From NCBI RefSeq assembly GCF_035046485.1, contig NC_085138.1:292312256-292376255 (forward strand): a stretch of 64,000 bases of DNA. The letters run 5' to 3'. Under the pieces are notes generated by a model that saw only the letters and a list, made by a program, of their open reading frames with translations, did not search any database and was not told the origin of the DNA. The stretch is from Aedes albopictus. Taxonomy: Eukaryota; Arthropoda; Insecta; Diptera; Culicidae. Position numbers and translations under genes: made by a program. Below, piece after piece: positions 11,110 through 24,615 of the stretch (position 1 is its first letter; the number at the start of each line of letters is the position of its first letter).

Positions 11110-11332
11110 GGTTGAAGGATTCGTCATTGACTTAATCGTCATCGTTGAAAATTCAAAAGCAGTTTTCTCGCTCAAAACATGAATGTTTACATTGAAAAAG
11201 TATTCACTGTACTCCATTCTGCATCCGCAATACAGTGAATACATTTTCACTGCGGAGTTTTCAGCTTTGAACGAGAAAACTGTTTTCGAATTTTCAATGA
11301 TGACGATTATGTCAATGACGAATCCTTCAACC
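11110..11332. mobile_element. TTAA-flanked foldback MITE
   Basis: Arms of about 60 bp are inverted repeats. The left begins GGTTGAAGGATTCGTCATTG and the right ends with its complement. TTAA stands at 11106-11109 and 11333-11336, fitting a TTAA target duplication as in piggyBac-type elements, although TTAA is palindromic and could belong to the arms. An internal palindrome around 'attcactgta' and 'tacagtgaat' adds a second stem. There is no coding capacity. Confidence 0.72.
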
Positions 11333-11382
11333 TTAAGCCGCTCGTTCCAGCAACGTGGTGCTTGTTTTAACCCATCTAGAGA

Positions 11383-13720
11383 TCACTGCAGCTTGCACAC
11401 GCTGCCTGGTTTTACCCTTACGCCTTGAAGTACTTCCATGTACAAATCTTCCTTCAGCACTCCGTGGAGGAATGCCGTCTTAACGTCCATATGATGTACT
11501 CGAAAACCATGATGTTCCGCAACAGCCAGTACCACCCACACGGTAGACAGCTTGGCTACTGGTGCGAACGTATCCTCGAAGTCGACTCCAGGACGTTGCA
11601 GCTGCAGGAAACCTTTAACCACCAGTCGCGCCTTACGCCGAACCAATCGACCGGTCTCATCCTCCTTGAGTCGGAAAACCCATTTCGTTTTGAGCAGCTT
11701 CACGCCGGCGGGACACGCCATCAGCTTCCACACATCATTGGCCTTCATAGAGCGGAGTTCATCCTGTACCGCCTGGTTCCAGAGGTCACGGTCATCACGG
11801 GTACTAATTTCTTCAAACGTCTCAGGAATGTCTGGAGGAGAATGAGGGCCAACAGTACTTGCTCTAAATCCAGTAAGATAGTCAAGGAACTTACCCGGAA
11901 ATCGGCGCTCCCGTTCGCTGCGCCTCTCGGACTGCTCGCCTGCACGGCCGGAAGACAAGTCCAGATCTGATTGCGAAGGGAGCGCGGGGTGGGCAGGTTC
12001 CGCTACATCTTCGTCGGTGACATCATCGGTTAAAACTTCATCTTCATTTTCCGGAGCAGATTCATCGTCAGATTGGACACCTTCCTCTGGATGTGGAAAG
12101 GTTTGTTCTTCCCCCTTTTGCTCGTAGATTAGGGGTACCACCAGTCTTTCTTCCACACGATCTCTTGCATCGTTGGCCCACGGAAACGAGTTTTCTTCGA
12201 ACTTGACGTCACGAGCAATTACGATTCTCCTTTCGTCCTTGTCCCACAGTCGGTAGCCATTTGGCGCGTAACCGACCATGACCAGCTGTCGACTCTTCGC
12301 GTCGAGCTTCTTCCTCCGTTGACTCGGTATCCAGGCAAAGGCTTGACATCCAAAAACACGCGCCTTCTCCAAATTAGGCTTCCTACCATACCATAGTTCA
12401 GCAGGGGTAACGTTTCTTGGAACCGCCGAGGTTGGGCTTCGGTTAATCAGGAACACGGCCGAAAGCACAGCTTCACACCAGAACAATTTTGGAGCATGGG
12501 ACTGGATCAGCATGGTACGTACTTTCTCGATGAGGGTCCTGTTAAACCTTTCCGCCACTCCGTTTTGCTGCGGTGAGTAGGCTACAGTTGGCTCGGCTTG
12601 AATGCCCTTCTCCTTGTAGTAGGTCTTCTGACTGTTGGAGAAATACTCACGTCCCTGGTCGATAGTAAGCTTCGAAATCTTCGTGCCACACGCCGCTGTT
12701 GCAGTCTTCCCACAAACTTGACACATGTTCAACTTCTGTACGTTTTCTCGCACTTGTGTTGAACATCAAACGCCAAACATCGGAGTACCCGTGTTTGCTA
12801 CAGTACTCCGTACCGAAGAGTACTCAAGTACAAAACTTGTGTACGTACAGAAGTACAAAACGAAAATCGATCCGAGCACAAACCGAGAATGAAACCCGAA
12901 GCGGCGTTCGGATTGGCAAACGATTGGTGCCGAACTGTCAATCGTCGTTCGAGAAAGTTCTTTTTTGCACGATTGCATCCCACTTCGTTTCTCACGGTAC
13001 ACATGTACTGTACATATGTTCGAACTTGTGTTTGAAACGAACTTTGAACATAAGTACACGTTTGGGTACTGATTTGCGGTGTTGCGGTACGAACGCACAG
13101 TCAGAGTACAGGCGGAATATAAATACAGCAGTACTTAGCGAGTTTGGTGTTCGTTTGGGAAGACTGCGCTGTTGCCATCGCTTCAAACTCCTTGAATTTT
13201 TCAAACACCTCCGATTTCTTCCTAATCAGGTACACCACAGCGAAATGCGAGTAGTCATCAATGAAGGAGACGAGATAGCGATGTCCTTCCCATGATGCAG
13301 GCTCGATCGGCCCACACACATCCAAGTGGATACGCTCCAACGGTCGCGTCGCCCTGTCTCGTGCACCATTGAACGGGTCCCGGCTTTGTTTTCCCAGGAC
13401 GCACACATCGCAGAACTTGATCTTCTCCAACTCGAAGGACACACCAAGGACCAGCTTCTCACGCATTAGAGCGGCCATTCCAGTTTCACTGATGTGGCCG
13501 ATACGTCGGTGTCAGAGATCCGCACTATCCGCTTCAGCCAAACTTGCATTGGCTCGTTGCACTGCAATCTCCATGACGTAGAGGTTGCCCCGCATATGCG
13601 CCGTCCCAATCGTCAAAACTTTCTTCCCTAAAAACGTGACTCCATAAGTCAGGTTCTGAATTGATGGAATAATCTTTTCTTCCGGGTTTTCATTCAAGTG
13701 TAATCGTTTTACTCGCAATT
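11383..13720 (-). pseudogene. Ty1/copia retrotransposon fragment (integrase and start of RT)
   Basis: The minus strand carries the middle of a copia polyprotein. It begins near 13720 with the pre-integrase zinc region (HRRIGH and, further on, CDVCVLGKQ). Then comes the integrase core with LDVCGPI, FIDDYSH and QQNGVAERFNRT, which supply the D, D and E residues. A Glu/Asp-rich linker follows, and then RT up to DVKTAFLHG. It ends near 11383, so the RT active-site Asp pair, RNase H and both LTRs are missing. A stop codon sits at 13512-13514 between the pre-integrase residues. A hAT-type MITE (12702-13166) splits the integrase, and removing it with one target copy restores the frame across residues MATAACGTK. 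Confidence 0.9.
12702..13166. mobile_element. hAT-type MITE in the copia integrase, 465 bp
   Basis: The 8-bp repeat CGCTGTTG flanks it exactly (12694-12701 and 13167-13174). The ends are inverted, CAGTCTTCCCA at the left and TGGGAAGACTG at the right. An 8-bp duplication with ends beginning CA fits the hAT superfamily. The inside is rich in GTAC-type words and has no transposase frame. Confidence 0.88.
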
Positions 13721-15579
13721 ATGAATAGCAAGCACTATCGATAAAAAATAAAAAGTTTTTCCTGATTGTCTACAAAACTGTTCAAATTAATTACACCAGC
13801 ACGACACCATCCACGTCGTCGACGAGATAGTCTGCAAAAGCGAGAACATCGCTCAAACAATTACCCACTCCATCGTACAAAAGAAGAAAAAAAATGCTCC
13901 CCGGAAAATGCATCGCGAGCAGCAATTGTGACAACACGGACGGATGGTTCTATTTGCGCCAGCATTTTATTTGAATTCGGAGTGGTTATGAATTCTGAAG
14001 CTGCATCACGGTTTTCGAAAGAATTGCACGCAGAGTGAAACAACGAAACAAAAAATATGATGACATTGGCAGAAAGTACAACAAACACAAATCAACACTA
14101 CGGCAAACAGAAGCTGCTGCGGCTGCCAGAAGCAATGGCAATCGCTGCCGCCTACAACGGTTTCACTGCACTGCTGCCCGTGCCGTCGTCGTTGGCTGTG
14201 CGGATGATCCCCCAGTGTTGTTCAGCCACGTGAAAAATATGAACAAACACCGGCTGTGAAAAACTTTTATAACTGTCATTTGTTAGGTTTGTGCTGCTAT
14301 CTACCGGCAACAACGGCGACTGGATTTGGTTTGGTAATTTATGAACTCAGTTGATTATACTGTGTGTATTTGCAAGTTGATTTCCATAATTGATTGGGTT
14401 CTATAAACTACTGCTGACGCTGTGATTCTTCCAAAAATTGCAGATCTACGAAGCAAACAAATTGGCTGGATCTTGCGAAAATCATGCTTTGCCGTTATTG
14501 TTTTTTTCTTGCAGTCTGATTAGCTACTCAGGTCTAAAGTTACAAAAGTCGTTTTTTTGTTGATCAATGATAGGGTCAGTATCATTGCTGGTTTCGTAAA
14601 GTTCCTAAAGCTATTTACTGTTTGCAACAAAAACAAACATTGGAAAAATAACCACTGCCTCCATTGTCGACAGAATAAGATCAACAGAAAGATGCTCTTT
14701 TCCATACAATGGGAACTATTCCGCCTGCAAAGAATCCCCTCGATAAGACTTATTGCAAAACTTTCCTAATTTAATATATTATTGAACCATAAATAATGCA
14801 TCAACACATGATATTGACTGCATAAATTCGACGATGAAAGTGAAGTGGATTTTCTCCGGTTCCGGCGCCGGGACCGACCGATCGAAAAGTGCATCCAATG
14901 CCCAGAGGCGACAACGGTGGCAGAGCAAGACTTCAAAACGCACCTAATCATCGGAACCATATTATGCAGCCGGAAGTGGTTTATTAAACTTTGTCGTCTT
15001 GTGGCGGCAGTGCAGTGCAGTGTGGTCGCCGCTAGGAGGCAAACTGAGAGGCTTATCCTCTGAGACCAAGGAGGCAAAGCTCTTGCTCTATTGAGATAAA
15101 CTTTTGTCAGCTATCGAAAGAGGAGTGGAGCTGCCAAAAGCGCAGGAAGCTGTGCAGTAGGGGATATTGAGGCATTAAGGCTCTATTTCTGTCATAAAAT
15201 GTTCCGAAATATGCACTATTGTCATTCTGTATTCGGAAGCTTAGATAAAAGGCATTCATGTATGTGATACCATACACAAACTGAATGAACTTGAAGAATT
15301 TTTTAGTTTATTTTTTTTACAACATTAAATTAAGAACTTCTATAAACCACCACCACTTTTCATGCATTTCATGCTTTCGAACCAGTGATAAAAAGTTTCG
15401 GCCCTCGGCATCACCATTGCTGGTGCTCAGGACTGAAAGTAAGTAAAGCCGATGCAAATATTAATTTTCTTTTATGCCCGAGACCTCTCATCGGGTACGA
15501 GGGGGGGGGAGTACAATAATAAAAAAGAAAAAACATTTAACATAAACATTTCGCTTGAGTTTTATTGAAATGGTGTTTC
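13721..15579. other. No recognised gene
   Basis: This 1.86-kb stretch of mixed composition has several short open frames on both strands, none with recognisable domains. The first hundred bases next to the copia fragment might be decayed retrotransposon. A poly-G run (9 G) lies at 15503. I saw no inverted or tandem repeat that defines a mobile element. Confidence 0.3.
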
Positions 15580-17320
15580 GAAGGCACGAGAAAGGCGCCA
15601 TCACCGCTAGGTGGATTAATTAGGTTGATTTCCGCACAAAACTCGTCAACCATGCTAAAGGTTACAAAAATTGCCGCAGTTTGATTTATCGCATGATGGG
15701 CTAGTTCAGTTTTATATACGGCCAGTTCTACCGGTGCTGGTCCGGATCACTGAAATGGCCATAGCTCCGGAACGCCTTGGCCGATCTGGACTATTTAGGA
15801 TAGCAAACAATTCCGGTTCGATTCAAGCTATTATCCGAAAAATCGGCCAATGGGAAGTGCCTTAAAAGTGAGTGAACTTATTTTACGCACATACATTCAC
15901 ACATACATACATAATCTCAATTCGTTGGTCTGAGTTGATTGGTATATGCGACTTGATCCACCGAGCCTTTTTTCGAAAAATCGTTTTTTGAGTGAACTAT
16001 AGTTTTTTTAGTACACTAAATGTGCGAGAAAGGCAAAACACTAGTTTCGAGCTTTTTTGCTTTAGCTATCTAACTAGACCAATAGATTCCAAGATCTTTT
16101 TGATAGCAAATTTGATAATCTTTCAAATGCGATAAGTTTGACCATTTTCAAGTTATAGCCAGCTTGAGACAAGCCAAGTCAAAAGCATGTAATGTTCAAT
16201 TACTACGTAACGGTTGAGATTTGACCATATGCGTAAAACATTTTTTCACCGGTCGGAACCTGTTTGCTTGCTAACGTTCATAAGGTTATCAAAAAATCCT
16301 AGCCTTGCTGTGTCGCATACATAGGTGCAGTTCAATTTTATATTTAGCCGCTTTCGGAGGGACACCCGGAACTGGTTACGGCACTACCGGCTGTCCCTAA
16401 TGTGGTCCTAACCTATTTATTTTATAACCAGTCATCAGGTTATCGGAAAAGCCGTTATGTGTTGTATCGCATGCATGAGTTTGGTACTCTTTTATATTTG
16501 GCCACATACGTCGAGACCCCTGGAACCGGATCCGGACAACTACCGGTTCAGATATGGTCTGATACTGCTTTCCTGCTAACCGTTCATCAGGTTATCAAAA
16601 ATGCCGCTGCTTGATGTGTCGCATGCATGGGTTTGGTACTCTTTTATGTTTGGCCACTTCCGGTGGGACATTCGGAACCGGTTCCGGAACACTACCGGTT
16701 CAGATGTGGTCTGATACTGTTTTCCTGCCAACCGTTCATCGGATTATCGAAAAAGCCGCTGTTTAATGTGTCGCTTGCATGAGTTATGTTCAATTTGATA
16801 TTTGGCCACTTCCGGCGGGACACCCAGAACCGGTTCCGGAACACTACCGTTTCAGATATGGTCTGAGACTATTTTCCTGCTTACCGTTCATCAGATAATC
16901 ATAAATGCCGTGGTTTGATGGGTCGCATGCATGGGTTTGGTGCATTTTCATGTCTGGCCCCTTCCAGGGGTACCGGTTCCGGAAGACCTAAATGGCCATA
17001 ACTCCGGAACGGCTGGGCCGATCCGAACCATTTTCAATAGGAAACAATGGGACCAGATGCCGCGTCGAATGAGCCGTCGATCGTTAAAATCGGTTGATAT
17101 TTACTATCTAAAAGTGAGGTGACCTTTTTTGTACACATACACACACACATACATACAGACACACACACATACATACACACACAGACATCATCTCAACTCG
17201 TCGAGCTGAGTCTATTGGTATATGAAACTTGCCCCTCTGGGGGCTCTATCGAAATTTCATTTTTGAGTGAACATATAGCCTTTCGGTAAACCTTGGTGTA
17301 CGAGAAAGGCAAAAATTATA
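15580..17320 (+). repeat. Composite repeat with shared ACGAGAAAGGC ends
   Basis: Two related modules lie in tandem. Each contains the phrase 'atggccataactccggaac', then an (ACAT/ACAC)n microsatellite (about 15890-15915 and 17135-17185), then 'tctcaa…gttgattggtatatg', and ends in a GTRCGAGAAAGGCAAAA-like sequence at about 16023 and 17301. The same ACGAGAAAGGC word also opens the region at about 15588. The second module is enlarged by the 152-bp tandem repeat. This arrangement looks like a dispersed aedine repeat family, with no ORF to say which class it belongs to. Confidence 0.6.
16210..16980 (+). repeat. 152-bp tandem repeat, about five units
   Basis: The landmark 'gcatgcatgrgtttggt' recurs at 16469, 16621, 16773 and 16925, exactly 152 bp apart, with an older unit at 16315 (154 bp earlier). 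Each unit contains 'cggaaccggttccgg', 'actaccggttcagat' and 'cgttcatcaggttatc'. Units differ by scattered substitutions, so the array is not recent. Confidence 0.85.
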
Positions 17321-17928
17321 TACAATTACAATTACAATTACAATTACAATTACAATTACAATTACAATTACAATTACAATTACAATTACAATTACAATTA
17401 CAATTACAATTACAATTACAATTACAATTACAATTACAATTACAATAACAATTACAATTACAATTACAATTACAATTACAATTACAATTACAATTACAAT
17501 TACAATTACAATTACAATTACAATTACAATTACAATTACAATTACAATTACAATTACAATTACAATTACAATTACAATTACAATTACAATTGCAATTACA
17601 ATTACAATTACAATTACAATTACAATTACAATTACAATTACAATTACAATTACAATTACAATTACAATTACAATTACAATTACAATTACAATTACAATTA
17701 CAATTACAATTACAATTACAATTACAATTACAATTACAATTACAATTACAATTACAATTACAATTACAATTACAATTACAATTACAATTACAATTACAAT
17801 TACAATTACAATTACAATTACAATTACAATTACAATTACAATTACAATTACAATTACAATTACAATTACAATTACAATTACAATTACAATTACAATTACA
17901 ATTACAATTACAATTACAATTACAATTG
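17321..17928 (+). repeat. (CAATTA)n hexanucleotide array, about 100 copies
   Basis: A nearly perfect 6-bp repeat of about 608 bp. Only two variant units were noticed, an A for T near 17445 and a G near 17591. The plus strand contains almost no G. The alternating Ile-Val and Gln-Leu frames it opens are artefacts of the repeat. Confidence 0.97.
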
Positions 17929-17970
17929 CATCAACAAAATATTCCGGATATTTTTTTCGGATGTGCCAGA

Positions 17971-20750
17971 TCAAATCCAAATCCAATACAAACCCAATCC
18001 AAACCCAATTCAATTCCAATCCAAATCCAATCCAAATCCAATCCAAATTGAATCCAAATCTAATCCAAATTCAATCCAAATCCAAATCCAATCCAAATCC
18101 AATCTAAATCCAATCCAAATCCAATCCAAATCCAATCCAAATCCAATCCAAATCCAATCCAAATCCAATCCAAATCCAATCCAAATCCAATCCAAATCCA
18201 ATCCAAATCCAATCTAAATCCAATCCAAATCCAATCCAAATCCAATCCAAATCCAATCCAAATCCAATCCAAATCCAATCCAAATCCAATCCAAATCCAA
18301 TCCAAATCCAATCCAAATCCAATCCAAATCCAATCCAAATCCAATCCAAATCCAATCCAAATCCAATCCAAATCCAATCCAAATCCAATCCAAATCCAAT
18401 CCAAATCCAATCCAAATCCAATCCAAATCCAATCCAAATCCAATCCAAATTCAATCCAAATCCAATCCAAATCCAATCCAAATCCAATCCAAATCCAATC
18501 CAAATCCAATCCAAATCCAATCCAAATCCAATCCAAATCCAATCCAAATCCAATCCAAATCCAATCCAAATCCAATCCAAATCCAATCCAAATCCAATCC
18601 AAATCCAATCCAAATCCAATCCAAATCCAATCCAAATCCAATCCAAATCCAATCCAAATCCAATCCAAATCCAATCCAAATCCAATCCAAATCCAATCCA
18701 AATCCAATCCAAATCCAATCCAAATCCAATCCAAATCCAATCCAAATCCAATCCAAATCCAATCCAAATCCAATCCAAATCCAATCCAAATCCAATCCAA
18801 ATCCAATCCAAATCCAATCCAAATCCAATCCAAATCCAATCCAAATCCAATCCAAATCCAATCCAAATCCAATCCAAATCCAATCCAAATCCAATCCAAA
18901 TCCAATCCAAATCCAATCCAAATCCAATCCAAATCCAATCCAAATCCAATCCAAATCCAAATCCAATCCAAATCCAATCCAAATCCAATCCAAATCCAAT
19001 CCACATCCATTCCAAATCCAATCCAAATCCAATCCAAATCCAATCCAAATCCAATCCAAATCCAATCCAAATCCAATCCAAATCCAATCCAAATCCAATC
19101 CAAATCCAAATCCAATCCAAATCCAATAAAATCCAATCCAAATCCAATCCAAATCCAATAAAATCCAATCCAAATCCAATCCAAATCCAATTCAAATCCA
19201 ATTCAAATCCAATCGAAATCCAATCCAAATCCAATCCAAATCCAATCCAAATCCAATCCAAATCCAATCCAAATCCAATCCAAATCCAATCCAAATCCAA
19301 TCCAAATCCAATCCAAATCCAATCCAAATCCAATCCAAATCCAATCCAAATCCAATCCAAATCCAATCCAAATCCAATCCAAATCCAATCCAAATCCAAT
19401 CCAAATCCAATCCAAATCCAATCCAAATCCAATCCAAATCCAATCCAAATCCAATCCAAATCCAATCCAAATCCAATCCAAATCCAATCCAAATCCAATC
19501 CAAATCCAATCCAAATCCAATCCAAATCCAATCCAAATCCAATCCAAATCCAATCCAAATCCAATCCAAATCCAATCCAAATCCAATCCAAATCCAATCC
19601 AAATCCAATCCAAATCCAATCCAAATCCAATCCAAATCCAATCCAAATCCAATCCAAATCCAATCCAAATCCAATCCAAATCCAATCCAAATCCAATCCA
19701 AATCCAATCCAAATCCAATCCAAATCCAATCCAAATCCAATCCAAATCCAATCCAAATCCAATCCAAATCCAATCCAAATCCAATCCAAATCCAATCCAA
19801 ATCCAATCCAAATCCAATCCAAATCCAATCCAAATCCAATCCAAATCCAATCCAAATCCAATCCAAATCCAATCCAAATCCAATCCAAATCCAATCCAAA
19901 TCCAATCCAAATCCAATCCAAATCCAATCCAAATCCAATCCAAATCCAATCCAAATCCAATCCAAATCCAATCCAAATCCAATCCAAATCCAATCCAAAT
20001 CCAATCCAAATCCAATCCAAATCCAATCCAAATCCAATCCAAATTCAATCCAAATCCAATCCAAATCCAATCCAAATCCAATCCAAATCCAATCCAAATC
20101 CAATCCAAATCCAATCCAAATCCAATCCAAATCCAATCCAAATCCAATCCAAATCCAATCCAAATCCAATCCAAATCCAATCCAAATCCAATCCAAATCC
20201 AATCCAAATCCAATCCAAATCCAATCCAAATCCAATCCAAATCCAATCCAAATCCAATCCAAATCCAATCCAAATCCAATCCAAATCCAATCCAAATCCA
20301 ATCCAAATCCAATCCAAATCCAATCCAAATCCAATCCAAATCCAATCCAAATCCAATCCAAATCCAATCCAAATCCAATCCAAATCCAATCCAAATCCAA
20401 TCCAAATCCAATCCAAATCCAATCCAAATCCAATCCAAATCCAATCCAAATCCAATCCAAATCCAATCCAAATCCAATCCAAATCCAATCCAAATCCAAT
20501 CCAAATCCAATCCAAATCAAATCCAAATCCAATCCAAATCCAATCCAATCCAAATCCAATCCAAATCCAATCCAAATCCAATCCAAATCCAATCCAAATC
20601 CAATCCAAATCCAATCCAAATCCAATCCAAATCCAATCCAAATCCAATCCAAATCCAATCCAAATCCAATCCAAATCCAATCCAAATCCAATCCAAATCC
20701 AATCCAAACCAATCAAAATCCAATCCAAATCCAATCCAAATCCAATCCAA
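17971..20750 (+). repeat. 11-bp satellite (CAAATCCAATC)n, about 250 copies
   Basis: The period is 11 bp. Because 11 is not a multiple of 3 and the minus strand has no stop codon in any phase, the minus strand stays open for hundreds of codons, giving an 11-residue peptide repeat. The array is very uniform. Irregular units cluster at the left edge (17971-18110), near 18950-19210 and at the right edge (20515-20750), with short 5- or 6-bp phase slips. The plus strand is G-free apart from a few variant bases. The 42 bp between it and the hexamer array is unique. Confidence 0.96.
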
Positions 20751-21801
20751 AACCTTACCCAGAACTTAACTTTACAACATGAAACGGGCAATAATATAAA
20801 AACTATAACAATCAATGGCATAATGTCTATATCTCATTCGAGTATATTGGACCCAATTTCACCTACAAGAAGTCGATCAAGTTTCTCTGCACATCCTTAT
20901 GTTTTTTTTTCTGCATACTGTCGTACTGCCAAAGGCATGCATTTGGACATTTGAAAGAAAGGCAATTCAAACGTTAAGATAAACACCAAGAAGTCAACTG
21001 CAAAAGTTATTTTGATGACTTTGAAGCATTTTTTCTGCTTTCATGGTAGAGATAAGGTTAGCCAGAAAAGAAAGAATAAATTGATAAGTAGTTCTCTAAT
21101 AGCTTCTCGGGAATACTTATAAGTTTTTTGAATGAGCAGTTCTATACTCTATTTGATGACGAGCTCGATGGCAGCAAGCAGATTTTGAATTAAATTTGTT
21201 TGTGTTTTTGCAAGGCAGTGGAAAATTAATCATTATATTTCTATATGTATAAGCTTTGACGTCAATACGCCGTAAAAATGCTCGATTAGTCCCACTAAAA
21301 CAATAAATCCCATCGAACAAAAACATGTTTACTTGAAATCGTTACTTCGCACCGGAAAATTTCTCTAAACCAACCCAGTAAACATTCTCCACTAAATGTA
21401 TTCCCTAAACCAATCAACCGGATCGCCATCAGTCAAAATATTAATGACTGCGGTGGCGGAGGAGGCGCTAAATATATCTACTTCCATTAATATCGAATCG
21501 AGAGGGGGCACGCATCAAGGCCATCTCTCTGTTGGCCATCACGAGAAACAACACACAAATCAAGCGGTAGGTAATGCAATCAAGTGGCTCAGCTTCGGAT
21601 CTGTTTTTTATGTATCTGAATCCTGGTACATCCGGAACAAAGAACCACACATCGAACGGCACGCCAGTCGACGCAGCAGCATCACTAAAATATGACGGGC
21701 GTGAAAAATTCGGAATGAAAATCACCACAGGTCCGCAGCGGGGAACAGTGGTCAATGTTCGAGGAATTATTTTTCCCGACTTCTGTATACTCGCTATTGA
21801 T
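20751..21801. other. Unique sequence between satellites, no recognised gene
   Basis: About 1.05 kb of ordinary-looking sequence separates the 11-bp and 7-bp arrays. Short open frames exist near 21396-21750 but run into the 7-bp array, which keeps them open artificially. No domain or transposon end was recognised. Confidence 0.35.
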
Positions 21802-24615
21802 TTCTATCTTCTATCTTCTATCTTCTATCTTCTATCTTCTATCTTCTATCTTCTATCTTTTATCTTCTATCTTCTATCTTCTATCTTCTATCTTCTATCT
21901 TCTATCTTTTATCTTTTATCTTCTATCTTCTATCTTCTATCTTCTATCTTCTATCTTTTATCTTTTATCTTTTATCTTTTATCTTTAATCTTCTATATTC
22001 TATCTTCTATCTTCTATCTTCTATCTTCTATCTTCTATCTTCTATCTTCTATCTTCTATCTTCTATCTTCTATCTTCTATCTTCTATCTTCTATCTTCTA
22101 TCTTCTATCTTCTATCTTCTATCTTCTATCTTCTATCTTCTATCTTCTATCTTCTATCTTCTATCTTCTATCTTCTATCTTCTATCTTCTATCTTCTATC
22201 TTCTATCTTCTATCTTCTATCTTCTATCTTCTATCTTCTATCTTCTATCTTCTATCTTCTATCTTCTATCTTCTATCTTCTATCTTCTATCTTCTATCTT
22301 CTATCTTCTATCTTCTATCTTCTATCTTCTATCTTCTATCTTCTATCTTCTATCTTCTATCTTCTATCTTCTATCTTCTATCTTCTATCTTCTATCTTCT
22401 ATCTTCTATCTTCTATCTTCTATCTTCTATCTTCTATCTTCTATCTTCTATCTTCTATCTTCTATCTTCTATCTTCTATCTTCTATCTTCTATCTTCTAT
22501 CTTCTATCTTCTATCTTCTATCTTCTATCTTCTATCTTCTATCTTCTATCTTCTATCTTCTATCTTCTATCTTCTATCTTCTATCTTCTATCTTCTATCT
22601 TCTATCTTCTATCTTCTATCTTCTATCTTCTATCTTCTATCTTCTATCTTCTATCTTCTATCTTCTATCTTCTATCTTCTATCTTCTATCTTCTATCTTC
22701 TATCTTCTATCTTCTATCTTCTATCTTCTATCTTCTATCTTCTATCTTCTATCTTCTATCTTCTATCTTCTATCTTCTATCTTCTATCTTCTATCTTCTA
22801 TCTTCTATCTTCTATCTTCTATCTTCTATCTTCTATCTTCTATCTTCTATCTTCTATCTTCTATCTTCTATCTTCTATCTTCTATCTTCTATCTTCTATC
22901 TTCTATCTTCTATCTTCTATCTTCTATCTTCTATCTTCTATCTTCTATCTTCTATCTTCTATCTTCTATCTTCTATCTTCTATCTTCTATCTTCTATCTT
23001 CTATCTTCTATCTTCTATCTTCTATCTTCTATCTTCTATCTTCTATCTTCTATCTTCTATCTTCTATCTTCTATCTTCTATCTTCTATCTTCTATCTTCT
23101 ATCTTCTATCTTCTATCTTCTATCTTCTATCTTCTATCTTCTATCTTCTATCTTCTATCTTCTATCTTCTATCTTCTATCTTCTATCTTCTATCTTCTAT
23201 CTTCTATCTTCTATCTTCTATCTTCTATCTTCTATCTTCTATCTTCTATCTTCTATCTTCTATCTTCTATCTTCTATCTTCTATCTTCTATCTTCTATCT
23301 TCTATCTTCTATCTTCTATCTTCTATCTTCTATCTTCTATCTTCTATCTTCTATCTTCTATCTTCTATCTTCTATCTTCTATCTTCTATCTTCTATCTTC
23401 TATCTTCTATCTTCTATCTTCTATCTTCTATCTTCTATCTTCTATCTTCTATCTTCTATCTTCTATCTTCTATCTTCTATCTTCTATCTTCTATCTTCTA
23501 TCTTCTATCTTCTATCTTCTATCTTCTATCTTCTATCTTCTATCTTCTATCTTCTATCTTCTATCTTCTATCTTCTATCTTCTATCTTCTATCTTCTATC
23601 TTCTATCTTCTATCTTCTATCTTCTATCTTCTATCTTCTATCTTCTATCTTCTATCTTCTATCTTCTATCTTCTATCTTCTATCTTCTATCTTCTATCTT
23701 CTATCTTCTATCTTCTATCTTCTATCTTCTATCTTCTATCTTCTATCTTCTATCTTCTATCTTCTATCTTCTATCTTCTATCTTCTATCTTCTATCTTCT
23801 ATCTTCTATCTTCTATCTTCTATCTTCTATCTTCTATCTTCTATCTTCTATCTTCTATCTTCTATCTTCTATCTTCTATCTTCTATCTTCTATCTTCTAT
23901 CTTCTATCTTCTATCTTCTATCTTCTATCTTCTATCTTCTATCTTCTATCTTCTATCTTCTATCTTCTATCTTCTATCTTCTATCTTCTATCTTCTATCT
24001 TCTATCTTCTATCATCTATCTTGTATCTTTTATCTTTTATCTTTTATCTTCTATCTTCTATCTTCTATCTTCTATCTTCTATCTTCTATCTTCTATCTTC
24101 TATCTTCTATCTTCTATCTTCTATCTTCTATCTTCTATCTTCTATCTTCTATCTTCTATCTTCTATCTTCTATCTTCTATCTTCTATCTTCTATCTTCTA
24201 TCTTCTATCTTCTATCTTCTATCTTCTATCTTCTATCTTCTATCTTCTATCTTCTATCTTCTATCTTCTATCTTCTATCTTCTATCTTCTATCTTCTATC
24301 TTCTATCTTCTATCTTCTATCTTCTATCTTCTATCTTCTATCTTCTATCTTCTATCTTCTATCTTCTATCTTCTATCTTCTATCTTCTATCTTCTATCTT
24401 CTATCTTCTATCTTCTATCTTCTATCTTCTATCTTCTATCTTCTATCTTCTATCTTCTATCTTCTATCTTCTATCTTCTATCTTCTATCTTCTATCTTCT
24501 ATCTTCTATCTTCTATCTTCTATCTTCTATCTTCTATCTTCTATCTTCTATCTTCTATCTTCTATCTTCTATCTTCTATCTTCTATCTTCTATCTTCTAT
24601 TTTCTATCTTCTATC
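21802..24615 (+). repeat. 7-bp satellite (TATCTTC)n, array A
   Basis: About 400 copies of a 7-bp unit. Most are perfect. Variant TATCTTT units cluster near 21855-21985 and 24025-24050. The first and last units grade into unique sequence. The plus strand has no G apart from one variant near 24022. The long Leu-Ser-Ser-Ile-Phe-Tyr frame is a by-product of a stop-free repeat. Confidence 0.97.

Noticed and set aside
16210..16980. CRISPR-like array
   Set aside because: Units are 152 bp of continuous, diverged tandem sequence without constant short repeats and variable spacers, in a eukaryotic genome.
17971..20750. Telomere repeat
   Set aside because: The 11-bp unit contains GGATTGGATTT on the minus strand, but dipterans lack the TTAGG type, the array is internal, and host-like sequence lies on both sides.
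17246..20821. Very long ORFs (up to 640 codons) on the minus strand
   Set aside because: They come from 6- and 11-bp repeats that contain no stop codon in any phase. There is no non-repeat domain, so these are not genes.
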